Source: Undaria pinnatifida (lineage: Eukaryota > Sar > Phaeophyceae > Laminariales > Alariaceae). From it: DNA of 64,000 nucleotides. Under the pieces are notes generated by a model, which was not told the DNA's origin, did no database searches, and saw only the letters and a list, made by a program, of their open reading frames with translations. Of this stretch, positions 55,066 to 64,000 are shown in pieces. The position numbers and the translations under genes are program-made. Positions within the stretch are counted from its first letter, which is position 1, and the number at the start of each line of letters is the position of its first letter. The stretch covers positions 11,809,241 to 11,873,240 of the forward strand of contig JABAKD010000028.1 of NCBI GenBank assembly GCA_012845835.1. The letters run 5' to 3'.

Positions 55066-55999
55066 ACATTGTGGTCTATAAATACCGTAAACTACACAAG
55101 ATAACACACCCCCGGTGATACATTTGAGCGCTTGAAGATATTATCACCGGGTGTGGTATCCTGTGGGGGGGGTGGTATCTTGAGTAGCCCCGGTGATAAA
55201 GTGCTGGTCGCGGCGGCCCCCAGGGGGTGTGATAAACCAGGGGGTGTAATAGCACGTCCGACCACCCACAGGGTACGTTTGAGGGTGTGATAAACCAGGG
55301 GGTGTGATAGCACGTCCGAACATCCACAGGGTGTGCTTGGGGGTGTGATAAACCAGGGGGTGTGATAACCTCCGAACACCCACAGGTCGTGCTTGGGGGG
55401 GGATACCGAAACACTCCTTGTAGAGCTGAGCCGCTGCTGGTGAGGCGATGCGGGGGCTGTCATGTTGGTGCCTGCTGCTGCTGCTGCTGCTGGTAGATCA
55501 GCAGCAGCAGCAGGAGGATTCGTGGCAGGAGTCTCTTGTGTAGGAGAAGTGCGCTCGAGTTGAAAGAACGACGTGATCTGTGGCGCCTGCTGTACTGCTG
55601 CGGTCGAAGCAGTTGTCGAAAAAGCGGGGGCACTTGCAGAGGCATTCTGCTCTCCCTCAACGTTCATGTTCTTGGAGGTTTCCACACGGGGTGTTCCCCC
55701 CGCACACAGGGTGTGTTGTGTGCCCACGGGGCAGATGTTCTCTGACCCCGGTGGTGGAAAGGAGGGGCCCCGTGAATGTATTCGGCGTAACTAAAATTAT
55801 CACCGGGATGTGGTATCTTGTGTAGCCCCGGTGGTGAATCGATGGTTGCAAAAATGCGCCCCGAATTATCACCGGGGTGTCGTATTCTGTGGGGGGTTTG
55901 GTACCTTATGTGGGTGTGTTATCTTGTGTAGTTTACGGGTAGGAGATAGACTGTCCGCTTATAAGCTGGTCTTCGTTGGGTCGAATCCGGGTGTCATCA
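55066..55999 (+). repeat. tRNA-derived monomer, copy 5, split by a TIR element
   Basis: Left part ends ATTGTGGTCTATAAATA; right part resumes GGAGATAGACTGTCCGCTTA and ends TCGAATCCGGGTGTCATC. The break lies in the A box. Confidence 0.6.
55085..55939. mobile_element. TIR element with CAGGGGGTGTGATAA motif array
   Basis: Ends CCGTAAACTACACAAGATAA and inverse CCCGTAAACTACACAAGATA, each extending to ACACACCC (about 27 bp). TA flanks both ends (55,083-55,084 and 55,940-55,941). The left part has three or four units of about 57 bp with GATAAACCAGGGGGTGTGAT, and both ends have TTATCACCGGGGTGTGGTAT motifs. Between 55,420 and 55,690 the minus strand encodes a Ser/Pro/Ala-rich stretch with ITSFFQLER, possibly a remnant N-terminus of the former transposase. 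Confidence 0.75.
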
Positions 56000-56049
56000 G
56001 AAAAAAAAAATGATCCTCTTGAAATATCGATATTTATTTGTAAAAATAT

Positions 56050-56463
56050 CAAGGGTGTGTTCGGTATGGCACCGGTATTCTCGGTACCGGTATTGATGTC
56101 ATACCGAACTTACCGAAGTCTCGGTACCGTTATTGATGTACCGAACTTACCGACGTTTCCGGTACTGGCATTGATGTCGTACCGAACTTACCGAAGTTTC
56201 CGGTACCGGTATTGATAGCGTACCGAACTTACCGAAATGTCCGGTACCGGTATTGACGTCGTACCGAAATGCCCGGTACCGGTATTGATGTACCGAACTT
56301 ACCGAAGTTTCCGGTACCGGTATTGATGTCGTACCGAGCTTACCGAAGTTTCCGGTACCGGTATTGATGCCGTACCGAACTTACCGCAGTGTCCGGTGCC
56401 GGTAATACCGGCGATAAATACCGCCGGTACGCCTCGGTACGTACCGTATCAAACACACCCTTG
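56050..56463. mobile_element. TIR element made of ACCGAACTTACCGAAG motif units
   Basis: Ends CAAGGGTGTGTTCGGTA and inverse CAAGGGTGTGTTTGATA. The interior is seven to eight units of about 40 bp, consensus TACCGAACTTACCGAAGTTT followed by CCGGTACCGGTATTGATG. The possible duplication (AAAAATAT against AAAAGTTA) is weak. It lies between tRNA-derived monomers. Confidence 0.75.
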
Positions 56464-56489
56464 AAAAGTTAACAGATACTGCTGTATCA

Positions 56490-56570
56490 ATGTGACTTTG
56501 TGGTCTAGTAGATAGACTGTCCGCTTATAATCCCGGTCTTCATTGGTTCGAATTCGGGTGTCATCGGGAA
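56490..56570 (+). repeat. tRNA-derived monomer, copy 6
   Basis: TGGTCTAGTAGATAGACTG and GGTTCGAATTCGGGTGTCAT. Confidence 0.55.
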
Positions 56571-56630
56571 AATAAGTTATTCTCATAAAAAATTGATATT
56601 TATTTGTAAAAAAATAATACCGTAGATATT

Positions 56631-56713
56631 AATGTGACTTTGTGAAGTAGATAAGACTACAGTTGTCCACTTATGCGCTTGGTCTTTATTGGTTCGAATC
56701 CGGGTGTCATCGG
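56631..56713 (+). repeat. tRNA-derived monomer, copy 7
   Basis: GGTTCGAATCCGGGTGTCAT is intact; the A-box region is altered by a small duplication (GAAGTAGATAAGACTACAG). Confidence 0.5.
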
Positions 56714-56779
56714 AACAACAGAAAATGATTCTCATAAAAAAAAACGATATATATTTGTAAAAAAAATAGAGAAGGTGCA

Positions 56780-58660
56780 GTAACAAAACCAAACAAAAGC
56801 TGGACTGTTCCGCACATAATGCACGGAGGCGGTGTCGATTTGGGACCCCCGGAGATGCCAGGGGTGAACCAACCGAGCACTTTCAGCTGAAAGACAAAGA
56901 TAAGTATATCAATGCATGGTGATATGGCACAGAAAAAGCGACCATAACCCCGAAGCTCTAATGCGGTTCGTGGAGTTTGTGGTGAGATTGGAAATTTACT
57001 GGGAATTAGTATGGGAAGTGTGTTCATTTATGGTTAGACTGGAGACAGAAGGTTCAATCAAGAAAATCGGATGTTTGATTAGGGAAATTGCAAATTCTTC
57101 ATGAGCTAGAATTCCGTTTATCCTCGTTGTTCGGTTGTTCCATGACGGAATTTAGTTCGTAGAAAATCACAGGTTTTACCGCAATAAAGCCTTATTTTTC
57201 CCCATCCGCCGGAGGATAAAAAAAAAAAAAAAAACGAAATAAATAATGGAGAGACGATTTATGACCTGAGAGGACTCAACAGGAAAGTGTAAACTAAAAC
57301 TCAGTAGTTTGGTGATACTTTCATGCGTTAGTGCACTGAAAAAATATGATAACCTCAAAGAGAGGAAAGGGCAAGTGTCAGTTGAAGTCCAAAGTAGCCA
57401 GGCTAGGCAGAGCGATGACAGAAGAGTCACAGGAAGCAGAAGTGAGTCTTCCCTAGTGGTGGTAGTCTAGGTTGGCGTTAAATAGCAGTTATCTGAGGAG
57501 AGCTGCTCTTACTACAGATGCCGTTGAAGTGCTGTTGCGTTTGTTGGACAATGGAAGAGTTACATAGCATTTTGGAGCAAAATGAGCAAGGAAATCGAGC
57601 CACGTGGTATCAGTCTCGTCATCCCCCTGCTCTCCACCATTTGCTGTAGGGACACTAATACAAGATAGTTCTCCTTTATCGCGAGCCACCGTATTCACAC
57701 CACGAACACCAGCAACCAGCACACATCAGCATCAGCAAGGGAGTCCGCAACACTCCCTTTCCCTCACAAGTTGCTTGAGGGATTCCCCGGTCGTTACTGG
57801 CGATGGCCAGATATTGGCTGCACAGGTGCAGCAACATTAGTAGGTAGCTAGCAACAGGGTAGTTGCCAAGGCGTGAGTGTTCCGCAAGTCCTGTGGTACA
57901 CAACAGCAATCTAATAATATCTACACAGCAGAGTAAGTCCTTCCGCAAGAATGCAGTGGTTCAGTTCTTAATGTTTTGTTGTATCTTGGTATCTTGTGAT
58001 TTGTGACCAGGGGTGAGGGCTAGGGTTAGGGTTAGGGTCCAGTCTGGGCGTGAATATAAGGGACTTCTGCAAGAGCGCGAATATGAGGGACATTTCAAGA
58101 CGGGCCGGAACGGGGCAATACAGATGAATTTGACGCATTAAAATATTTCAGTATGCATTTGGGGGGGGGGCGTTGAAAACAATCCCCGGGGTGGCCAGGG
58201 GATACCGTCCCCGGTTTTTTTCATGTTTCCACAATTTTTGGCATGGGGCTTTTTTTTTCTCTCTTCATTTTCATTAAATTAGCGTCACCAGGTGCGCACG
58301 CCACCACAACCTCCGCTAACGCCATCTAGACACGCGCCGCGACGGGGGGCTCACCAGCACCGATACAGCAGCAGCAACACCATCTACAGCAGTTGCATAC
58401 CCGCCAAGCACCGCACAGCACAGTGTTTTTTTGTTTTTTTTTTCGCACACTTTTACTTTCCAGCTTCTGGACAAGCCGTGGTCACAGGTGTCGTCCCTTC
58501 TTCCCCCCGGTTCTTGCCTTCAATTTTTATCGCACATAGGATTCAGCAATCCCGCTGCTCGTCGATTTTTCATCGAGTGTTGCTCACTCACGCTCTCGCA
58601 CTTTCCGCAAGTCAATTTGTGCGCTAGGAAGAGTCCCCAAGAATTTATACCAGTATGCAC
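56780..58660. other. No gene recognised; one short telomere-like tract
   Basis: Short ORFs on both strands, no domains. TAGGGTTAGGGTTAGGGT at 58,021-58,038. Confidence 0.35.
58021..58038 (+). repeat. Short interstitial TTAGGG repeat
   Basis: Three consecutive TAGGGT units. TTAGGG is the telomere repeat in many eukaryotes; three units are too few to prove a former telomere. Confidence 0.6.
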
Positions 58661-58745
58661 TCGGGGGGATTCGAACTCACGAAACTGACCTATACCAGAC
58701 TCGAGGATAACCTGATACGCCATCGGGGCGACCGGCTAGTGGTAA
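58660..58745 (-). repeat. tRNA-like sequence
   Basis: On the minus strand GAGTTCGAATCCCCC (B box) lies 3' of CCCCGATGGCGTATCAGG. It resembles other tRNA-headed repeats here; no complete cloverleaf was found. Confidence 0.4.
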
Positions 58746-58763
58746 AAACCACGAGGTGCCCCC

Positions 58764-60110
58764 CTACCACCCTGCCTCCCCCCCCCTCCCTCGGGCTAAC
58801 GTGCGAGCCGCAAGCCACGCCTCTTCGCTGCACGGCATGGCACGCACGATAGGCGCACCACGACGCTGAGCCGTCTGCTTGTGCAGGTGGGGAAGCTTGA
58901 AGGTGTTGTCGCCTGTCACTAGCATGACTTCTTGTAGGGCGGCCTGGTAGTTCGTGCAGACCCTGCCGAGGACAGCAGAATCCTGTTCGGAGAATGCCCT
59001 CTTGACCTCGTCGATGAGCTCGTCCACCGTGTTGAGCGTAGTCCGGTCCTGGAGAGACTGGATGGAGTTGAAAAGGCCCAAGTCCAGGATGAGGGTGTCG
59101 GGGCTGTTGGGCGGCTGATTCAGGAGCGTGATATTCCACACATCAGCAGTCCCGGCCGCCACAATGTCCGGGCCGTTGCCGATGTTGTGCGCAGGAGCAT
59201 TGTCCTGCTGGATGATGACGTCGCCCGGCCCACCCGGCCACATGCGCTTGATGGCGGGGAACACGTCCTCCAGCATCTTCTCCTTGTACACCTTATTAAC
59301 CTCCACCATCCTCGTCTCCATCGTGCCTGCAGCTCTGTTCCTGCTGTTGCGTTGCGCTGCCACCTGCCGGGTGAACGGGAAGATGCCGATTTTTCCGTCA
59401 TAGTTGCGGTTCGCGTTTGTGTCCCTGCGCGGCCGCCTAACGGCCGCCAGGAACATCTCCTTGTGGACGTGAGACTTGTGCTGACCCTGTGGACCGGCAT
59501 GTCTTCGCCCTCGACCAGGTAGTACTTCTGGCCATGTTTGTACCTGTAGAACCATTTTCCATCTACCATGACGACGTTGTTCATGTTGTCGAAGGTACGG
59601 ATACCACCTGGGGCCTCTCGTACCCAGCGCACCGCCCAAGCCAGCCTCCGAGCTTTGCCGGTGTCGGTTAGGTACGGCTTGAGGAACCGAGACGCCGAAC
59701 GCAGTCCAAGTTTCTTCGTGTTTTGCTTGAAAGTGCTGTGTGGAATGCCCAGTTGCGCCGCAACAGACCTTTGTGTGGTGCGGTTCCGAACGGTACATGA
59801 CATGCCGGAGGGCCTCTTTTAATTTCTCGATATCGATGCCTTTCTAACCTGAATTTCCAAGTCGCTTCTGGCGCACGTCGATCACCGAGACACCGTCGTC
59901 CGCCTGCTGCTGGTAGCGTTTCCACACGCCCGAAACTTGCTTTCGGGAGCACGAAAATACGGAGGCAGCTTCCTTCATGGCGCCTTGGTCAAGTTTGCCC
60001 TTCGTACTGCCCTTGAAAAGATGCTCACATAGTCGGCGCCTCTTATCTTCGTTCAGATTATTGCGGGGGGCCTTCTCGCGGGCACTACCAGAAGCTGGCA
60101 TCACGAACAC
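58764..60110 (-). pseudogene. Tc1/mariner DD39D transposase, broken by a stop and frameshifts
   Basis: The N-terminal part (60,110-59,844) has a helix-turn-helix start (NNLNEDKRRRLCEHLF, then GAMKEAASVFSCSRKQVSGVWKRY) and ends at an in-frame TAG just before KGIDIEKLKEALRHV, which continues the domain. The frame then changes near 59,800 to give the second HTH (RSVAAQLGIPHSTF) and the first catalytic Asp in VVMVDGKWFY. It changes again near 59,490, before HKSHVHKEMFLAA, for the rest: second Asp in IIQQDNAPAH, then NQPPNSPDTLILDLGLFNSI. There are 34 residues from the second Asp to the SPD Asp and 39 to the LDLG Asp, the DD39D spacing known from plant-like mariner elements. At least three lesions make it non-functional. 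I could not find its terminal inverted repeats. Confidence 0.85.
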
Positions 60111-60652
60111 AAGATGGGAAGGTCTTCAACCGGCGATTCCTGCCCGGGAGCTCTGTTTGCTGGTTGGTCGGGAACCACGAGAGAGGGTGTCTTTTGCGTT
60201 TTGCGAAAAACTCGGGTTTGGGAGTTCCAGTGAGATTCCCACGAATCCGATGTAAAAAACGGGGTTCAAAAAACAGTCAAACAACATAAGTTACGCCGCA
60301 TAACGTCCAAAAGTCCCTAGTGTTCACGCCCAGACACTTTGAGGTCTCGGTTGCAAGACGTTCTTCGCAGGATCGACGTCATCTCCCTCTGCTGCTGAGA
60401 CCCCTCCCCGCTCGTCACAGCGTTCGGCCTCTTGGACCTTGGCGCTATCCTGATCCCAACCCAGGATACCGGCTTCAGCAGTAACGTAGACACTAATACG
60501 ACTTACATGGCATCTAATGTCATACCCTGGAGTACCTTATATTTTTGGCTCGAGGACAGAGGACAGGGGTGTGTTTGTATCTGCTACACACCAATCTGCA
60601 AACGAGTCACAATTAATCAGCGATTACCCGTACCTCAGCAGAAAACGAACCG
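60111..60652. other. No gene recognised
   Basis: Probably the 5' flank of the transposase gene and unrelated sequence; short ORFs only. Confidence 0.3.
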
Positions 60653-61388
60653 TAGGCCAATTCTTCTACGGATTTGTCAGTCGAAAACGGCCATTTTCGA
60701 GTGAAGCCCAAACCGGGCTTTCTTACAACCTTTTTCGACTGACTCTTTCGACTGGCAGATCCAGTCGAAACTGCGACTTGATCTGCCAGTCGAAATAGCC
60801 AGTGGAATTTTTTTTTTGAACCGATGGCATCGCTCATCCCACCACAACACACACGCCCACATGCCCACACACTCATACCAGGTACCGCACAGCAGTATCA
60901 TACAACAGCGCTAACGCTGGCGTCGCTGCTATCACTGCTGCTGCCTCTCGCCGCAAGTCAGCGTGGCGCATTGCTAGCTCCGCCCGCCAGCAGCGTGTAT
61001 CATACGATGGCAGCAGCGCGCGGTATCAATGCCATTTTGCCAACAACGGCTTCGACTGCTGTAGCTTTGGCGGCTCTCGGCTGGGTGCAAAGCCGCAAAC
61101 GTAGCTTTGGCCCACGAAACGTATCATAGCTCTGGCGGCTCTCGGTTATGTCCAACGACACCAGCCCGCGTGGACGAGGGTTCGTCGCGCACGAAGCACG
61201 CACGAAGCAGAGTTTGCAACCGGCTTTTCGACTGCCATACAGTAATACTTTTCTCACACCAAGCGCCTCCAGAAAGAGCACAAAACTTATGAATTCGACT
61301 CGACTGACGACAAGAAGGGGGCCCAGAAGAACACAGTCGAAAAGGCCGTTTTCGGCTAACGGAATCCGGCTGTAAAAGAGTTGGCCTA
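60653..61388. mobile_element. TIR element with GTCGAAA motifs, TA-flanked
   Basis: Left GGCCAATTCTTCTAC and inverted right GGCCAACTCTTTTAC, both continuing into GCCGAAAACGGCC/GTCGAAAACGGCC and TTTTCGA; total inverted similarity is about 50-60 bp with small gaps. TA lies at each end (60,653-60,654 and 61,387-61,388). CAGTCGAAA phrases recur in the left third. The ORF at 60,824-61,129 is Ala/Leu-rich and unrecognised. Confidence 0.65.
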
Positions 61389-64000
61389 AACAATGAAGAA
61401 AACTAAAATAGTCCCCGAACAAACTCGCGTCCGGCCCGAAATGAGATATGAAAAATAAAACCTGCGGCGTACACAGCCGGAAAATAAAAGCGCCTTCGGC
61501 GAACAAAAATATAATATAAAATATTTTTTTAACGCGTTGCGCAGACGAAAACACATTGCAGAAAGCCGATGTGCATGATTTATAGCCTCAAATGTTGCGC
61601 TGGCGCAACAGCGCAACATCTAAAATGCGCCCTGGTTCATTGACACCAAGACCGAACTGTGTCAACGTGAAAAAAACGTTCCGCGTGATGAATCCTACTA
61701 CTGAAAGATACATGTACTGCTTTGCGAAATACCATGGTATAGAGCCAGATATTAAGGATGCATCTATCCTCGGCCCGAACCAATATATTTCCGGGAAACA
61801 GCCTTTTTCAGTCTGTTCAATGTACTTGCCTAATTTTCTCTGGTCCAAGGACAAGAAGGCATCATTTCGAGGCGGGGACGAAAACAGTCACCCTCGGGTG
61901 GCCGTACTGCCCGAAGCATTAGTCTGAGACAAATTGAACCCCCTTAACTGATACTATGTGGCGTACTTTGTCTGGTGTGCTTGGGTTCGAAAACACGGTA
62001 AATACTTGATACTGAGCTTTACAGCGTTTTGATGCCAATACATAACTCCGGGAGTTTCCATACTTTTGGGGGGCAGTTTTAGCAAGGGGGTATAGCGGAT
62101 GTGCCGAATTTCCTTCTAAAGAGATCATATCCTCGCGTTTTACGAGTACATATTTTTTTCCGGTAATTACCGTTACCAGGAAATACGCATCCCTGTATTT
62201 ATAGTAATATTTACTCCCACAGCAACGGTACGAACGTCTCCACAGCCATATACTTGGATTGGAATATAGACATGATATCTTACAAGATGCTGTTTGCCTA
62301 AGAGTAAAATCATCCTTCGAAGTACGAGGTATGTGGTGTATTTCCAGGCTACAAAACAAACAAAACGGGGATGGTTCGGGCGCAATTCCCGGGTTTCCAG
62401 GTTGTGCGTGCGCGGACTGTGGATCTCTCCCACGTCGTTTGAACCTACAAATAGTGGTGTCCCAGGCTCGCGTGTGCAAGCATTTTTACGCTCGAGGTTG
62501 AGAGGGAGAAAACCGCGTTGCAAGGAGCCACATGATATTTGCAATATGAGTAGCCGTGCTGTTTTTAGGTGCCGTTTTTCGGGGCGGGGGTGATATCTAT
62601 GAATGTTAGAGATATATGGTTCGTCTAAAAAAGTGCCAACGGCAGCCGCCAATGTGAAAAGAGCTTGGACAGGGGATGGAACATTACAACCCCTTTCCGG
62701 GGCAAATTTGGAGGCGTTCCCACCACGGGCTTTTCTTTATATCTATTCCGCTAAAGCCGTCGCTAATGGCAAGCCGATGTTTACTTGAAAAAAAGAAAAT
62801 CCGAAGATACCAACCAAACTTTGCCTCGACGGTTGTTAACCGGCCCGATTTGATTTTATTTGTGTTTCAACTTTTTTCCATTTTTTCGGAAAAACTTTTC
62901 TGGCGGCGATCTTGGGCAACATGTACTTGAAAAATTCTCAAGCAAATCTCGGATTAGAAGCGGCGTGATTTCGTGTCCTCCACACACTTCGTTCGACGAA
63001 CTGAACGACAGCTTCGTGAAATCTGAACGTGGCGAGCTCGTTAGGGGCTCCGACCCACGCTTGGTGTACAGTGCCCACTCTACCGCCGGTGCTATGCATA
63101 TGTGGCGGGCACTGATCAGGCCTATGTAGAAAAACACGTTTGGCTGCTGGTGTGGAAAGGCCAAAACTCTCAATCGTCTCCCGACAAAAATAGAATTTCG
63201 AGGGAATTTGACGGAAGACCACAAGACAACGCGGGCAACCTCTTGCGCCCTAGAGCATCGATCAACATCAACTCTTCGGCGCTGTTACCTACCACCTACA
63301 CTCATGTGACCTTGTCCGGGTTAGCCGTGGGTTGTGTCTATCTCGAGATCAAAGGTCAATCGTAGTTGGACAAAATTGACCGAGGCTTGATGAACATTGA
63401 CCAATTGAGCCGCTTGAATAAAAAATAACCAGAAAAAAATATTGTTTACTTAAACTCTTTGTTTGCCCGCAGCAACGTGCGGAAATCTCATCCGCAAAAT
63501 ACTGGAAAATATGTTTGCAAACGTTTTCGTTCAACTATCGCCTTGCCATTAGCAACGGTCTAAAGGCAAGAACTCGGCGGACGCGAACGTACGCGTAGCG
63601 CGTAACATGCCTCCCCCACCGCACATATTAACCTTAACCCTGAAACCTCCAAATGCTGTTTGGTGTGTGGTGTTGTCGTTTTGTGTCAAAGCTTCAAGCC
63701 TGTGTTTAGGTGTTGTCCAGGCTCGCAGGAGTTCCTGCGTGTGGATCCGTTCTGATATTCACGTGCCGTTTTTACGCAGCCCTCCATACTGATGAATACC
63801 AGGTGCCGTGTATAACGTGTTATACCTGTTTTAAACCTTGTACGGTGTGTGTACAAGAAAACAAGAATACAAGAATAATACTGCCGCACCGGAAATATGA
63901 ATAATGTTCGGTCATCAAGTGTTTGTTGTTTTCCTACGATTAAACCCTCTGTTGCTTTCTATGACGTACCAGAGTGTCTTCCGGAGCTTAACATGCGAAG
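61389..64000. other. No gene assigned; several unrecognised ORFs
   Basis: The largest are 61,592-61,927 (plus, 111 aa), 61,919-62,479 (minus, 186 aa), 62,173-62,652 (minus, 159 aa), 62,856-63,224 (minus, 122 aa) and 63,102-63,365 (plus, 87 aa). Some pairs overlap, and none has a motif I recognise. 61,589-61,618 is a palindrome with 10-bp arms (TGTTGCGCTG and its complement). Confidence 0.25.

Noticed and set aside
58700-60320. Terminal inverted repeats of the mariner transposase
   Set aside because: I compared both flanks by eye and found no convincing inverted ends.

Overview
This window is eukaryotic nuclear DNA and consists mostly of transposable elements. The evidence is LTR retrotransposons primed by half-tRNA, a DD39D mariner-type transposase, a LINE tail, tRNA-derived retroposons, several terminal-inverted-repeat (TIR) elements, a short TTAGGG tract and one gene-like exon pair with canonical GT/AG borders. 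I see no bacterial or organellar genes. The mariner transposase and the coding style would suit an alga of the stramenopile or a related lineage, but that is a family-level impression, not a diagnosis.

Layout. 1-6.4 kb: fragments of dispersed repeats and an AATAGG/ATCGAT motif array. 6.43-7.33 kb: a foldback-like element made of CCACGG/CCGTGG motifs. 7.35-11.29 kb: a non-coding LTR element (LTRs of about 775 bp). 11.3-13.4 kb: a 307-bp hairpin element and a deleted Ty3/gypsy pol fragment. 13.43-28.78 kb: a copia-type LTR element with matching 5-bp target duplications (ATAAG). It encodes Gag and protease but no integrase or reverse transcriptase, and its leader holds a second, Ty3/gypsy-type gag-pol with two long intact ORFs. 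28.8-30.7 kb: mostly unassigned, with a perfect (AAT)n tract of about 356 bp. 30.7-46.1 kb: two large inverted duplications sharing a junction near 38.82 kb, later hit by several insertions. 46.77-47.39 kb: the best host-gene candidate, two phase-compatible exons of a small membrane protein. 48.4-53.3 kb: two copies of a 1.64-1.69 kb hAT-like non-autonomous transposon (a third is at 31.2 kb). 53.4-56.8 kb: tRNA-derived monomers interrupted by two further TIR elements. 58.8-60.1 kb: a broken mariner transposase. 60.65-61.39 kb: another TA-flanked TIR element. The rest has only weak ORFs.

How the parts relate. Many insertions can be put in order because an empty copy of the same site lies elsewhere in the window. 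The hAT-like copy at 31.2 kb has its empty site at about 40.95 kb. Two insertions in the 43.2-46.1 kb arm have empty sites at 38.3-38.7 kb. The hAT-like copy at 51.6 kb splits a LINE reading frame that becomes continuous again without the element and one 8-bp duplication.

The most unusual observations are: a Gag and Pol in the same frame separated by one UGA with a perfect 8-bp stem-loop 7 nt downstream; a Gag that carries an SR-rich domain and a CCCH finger instead of a CCHC knuckle; and four TIR elements with unrelated ends whose interiors are each largely arrays of their own private short motif. All alignments were done by eye; boundaries are exact where stated and otherwise approximate.
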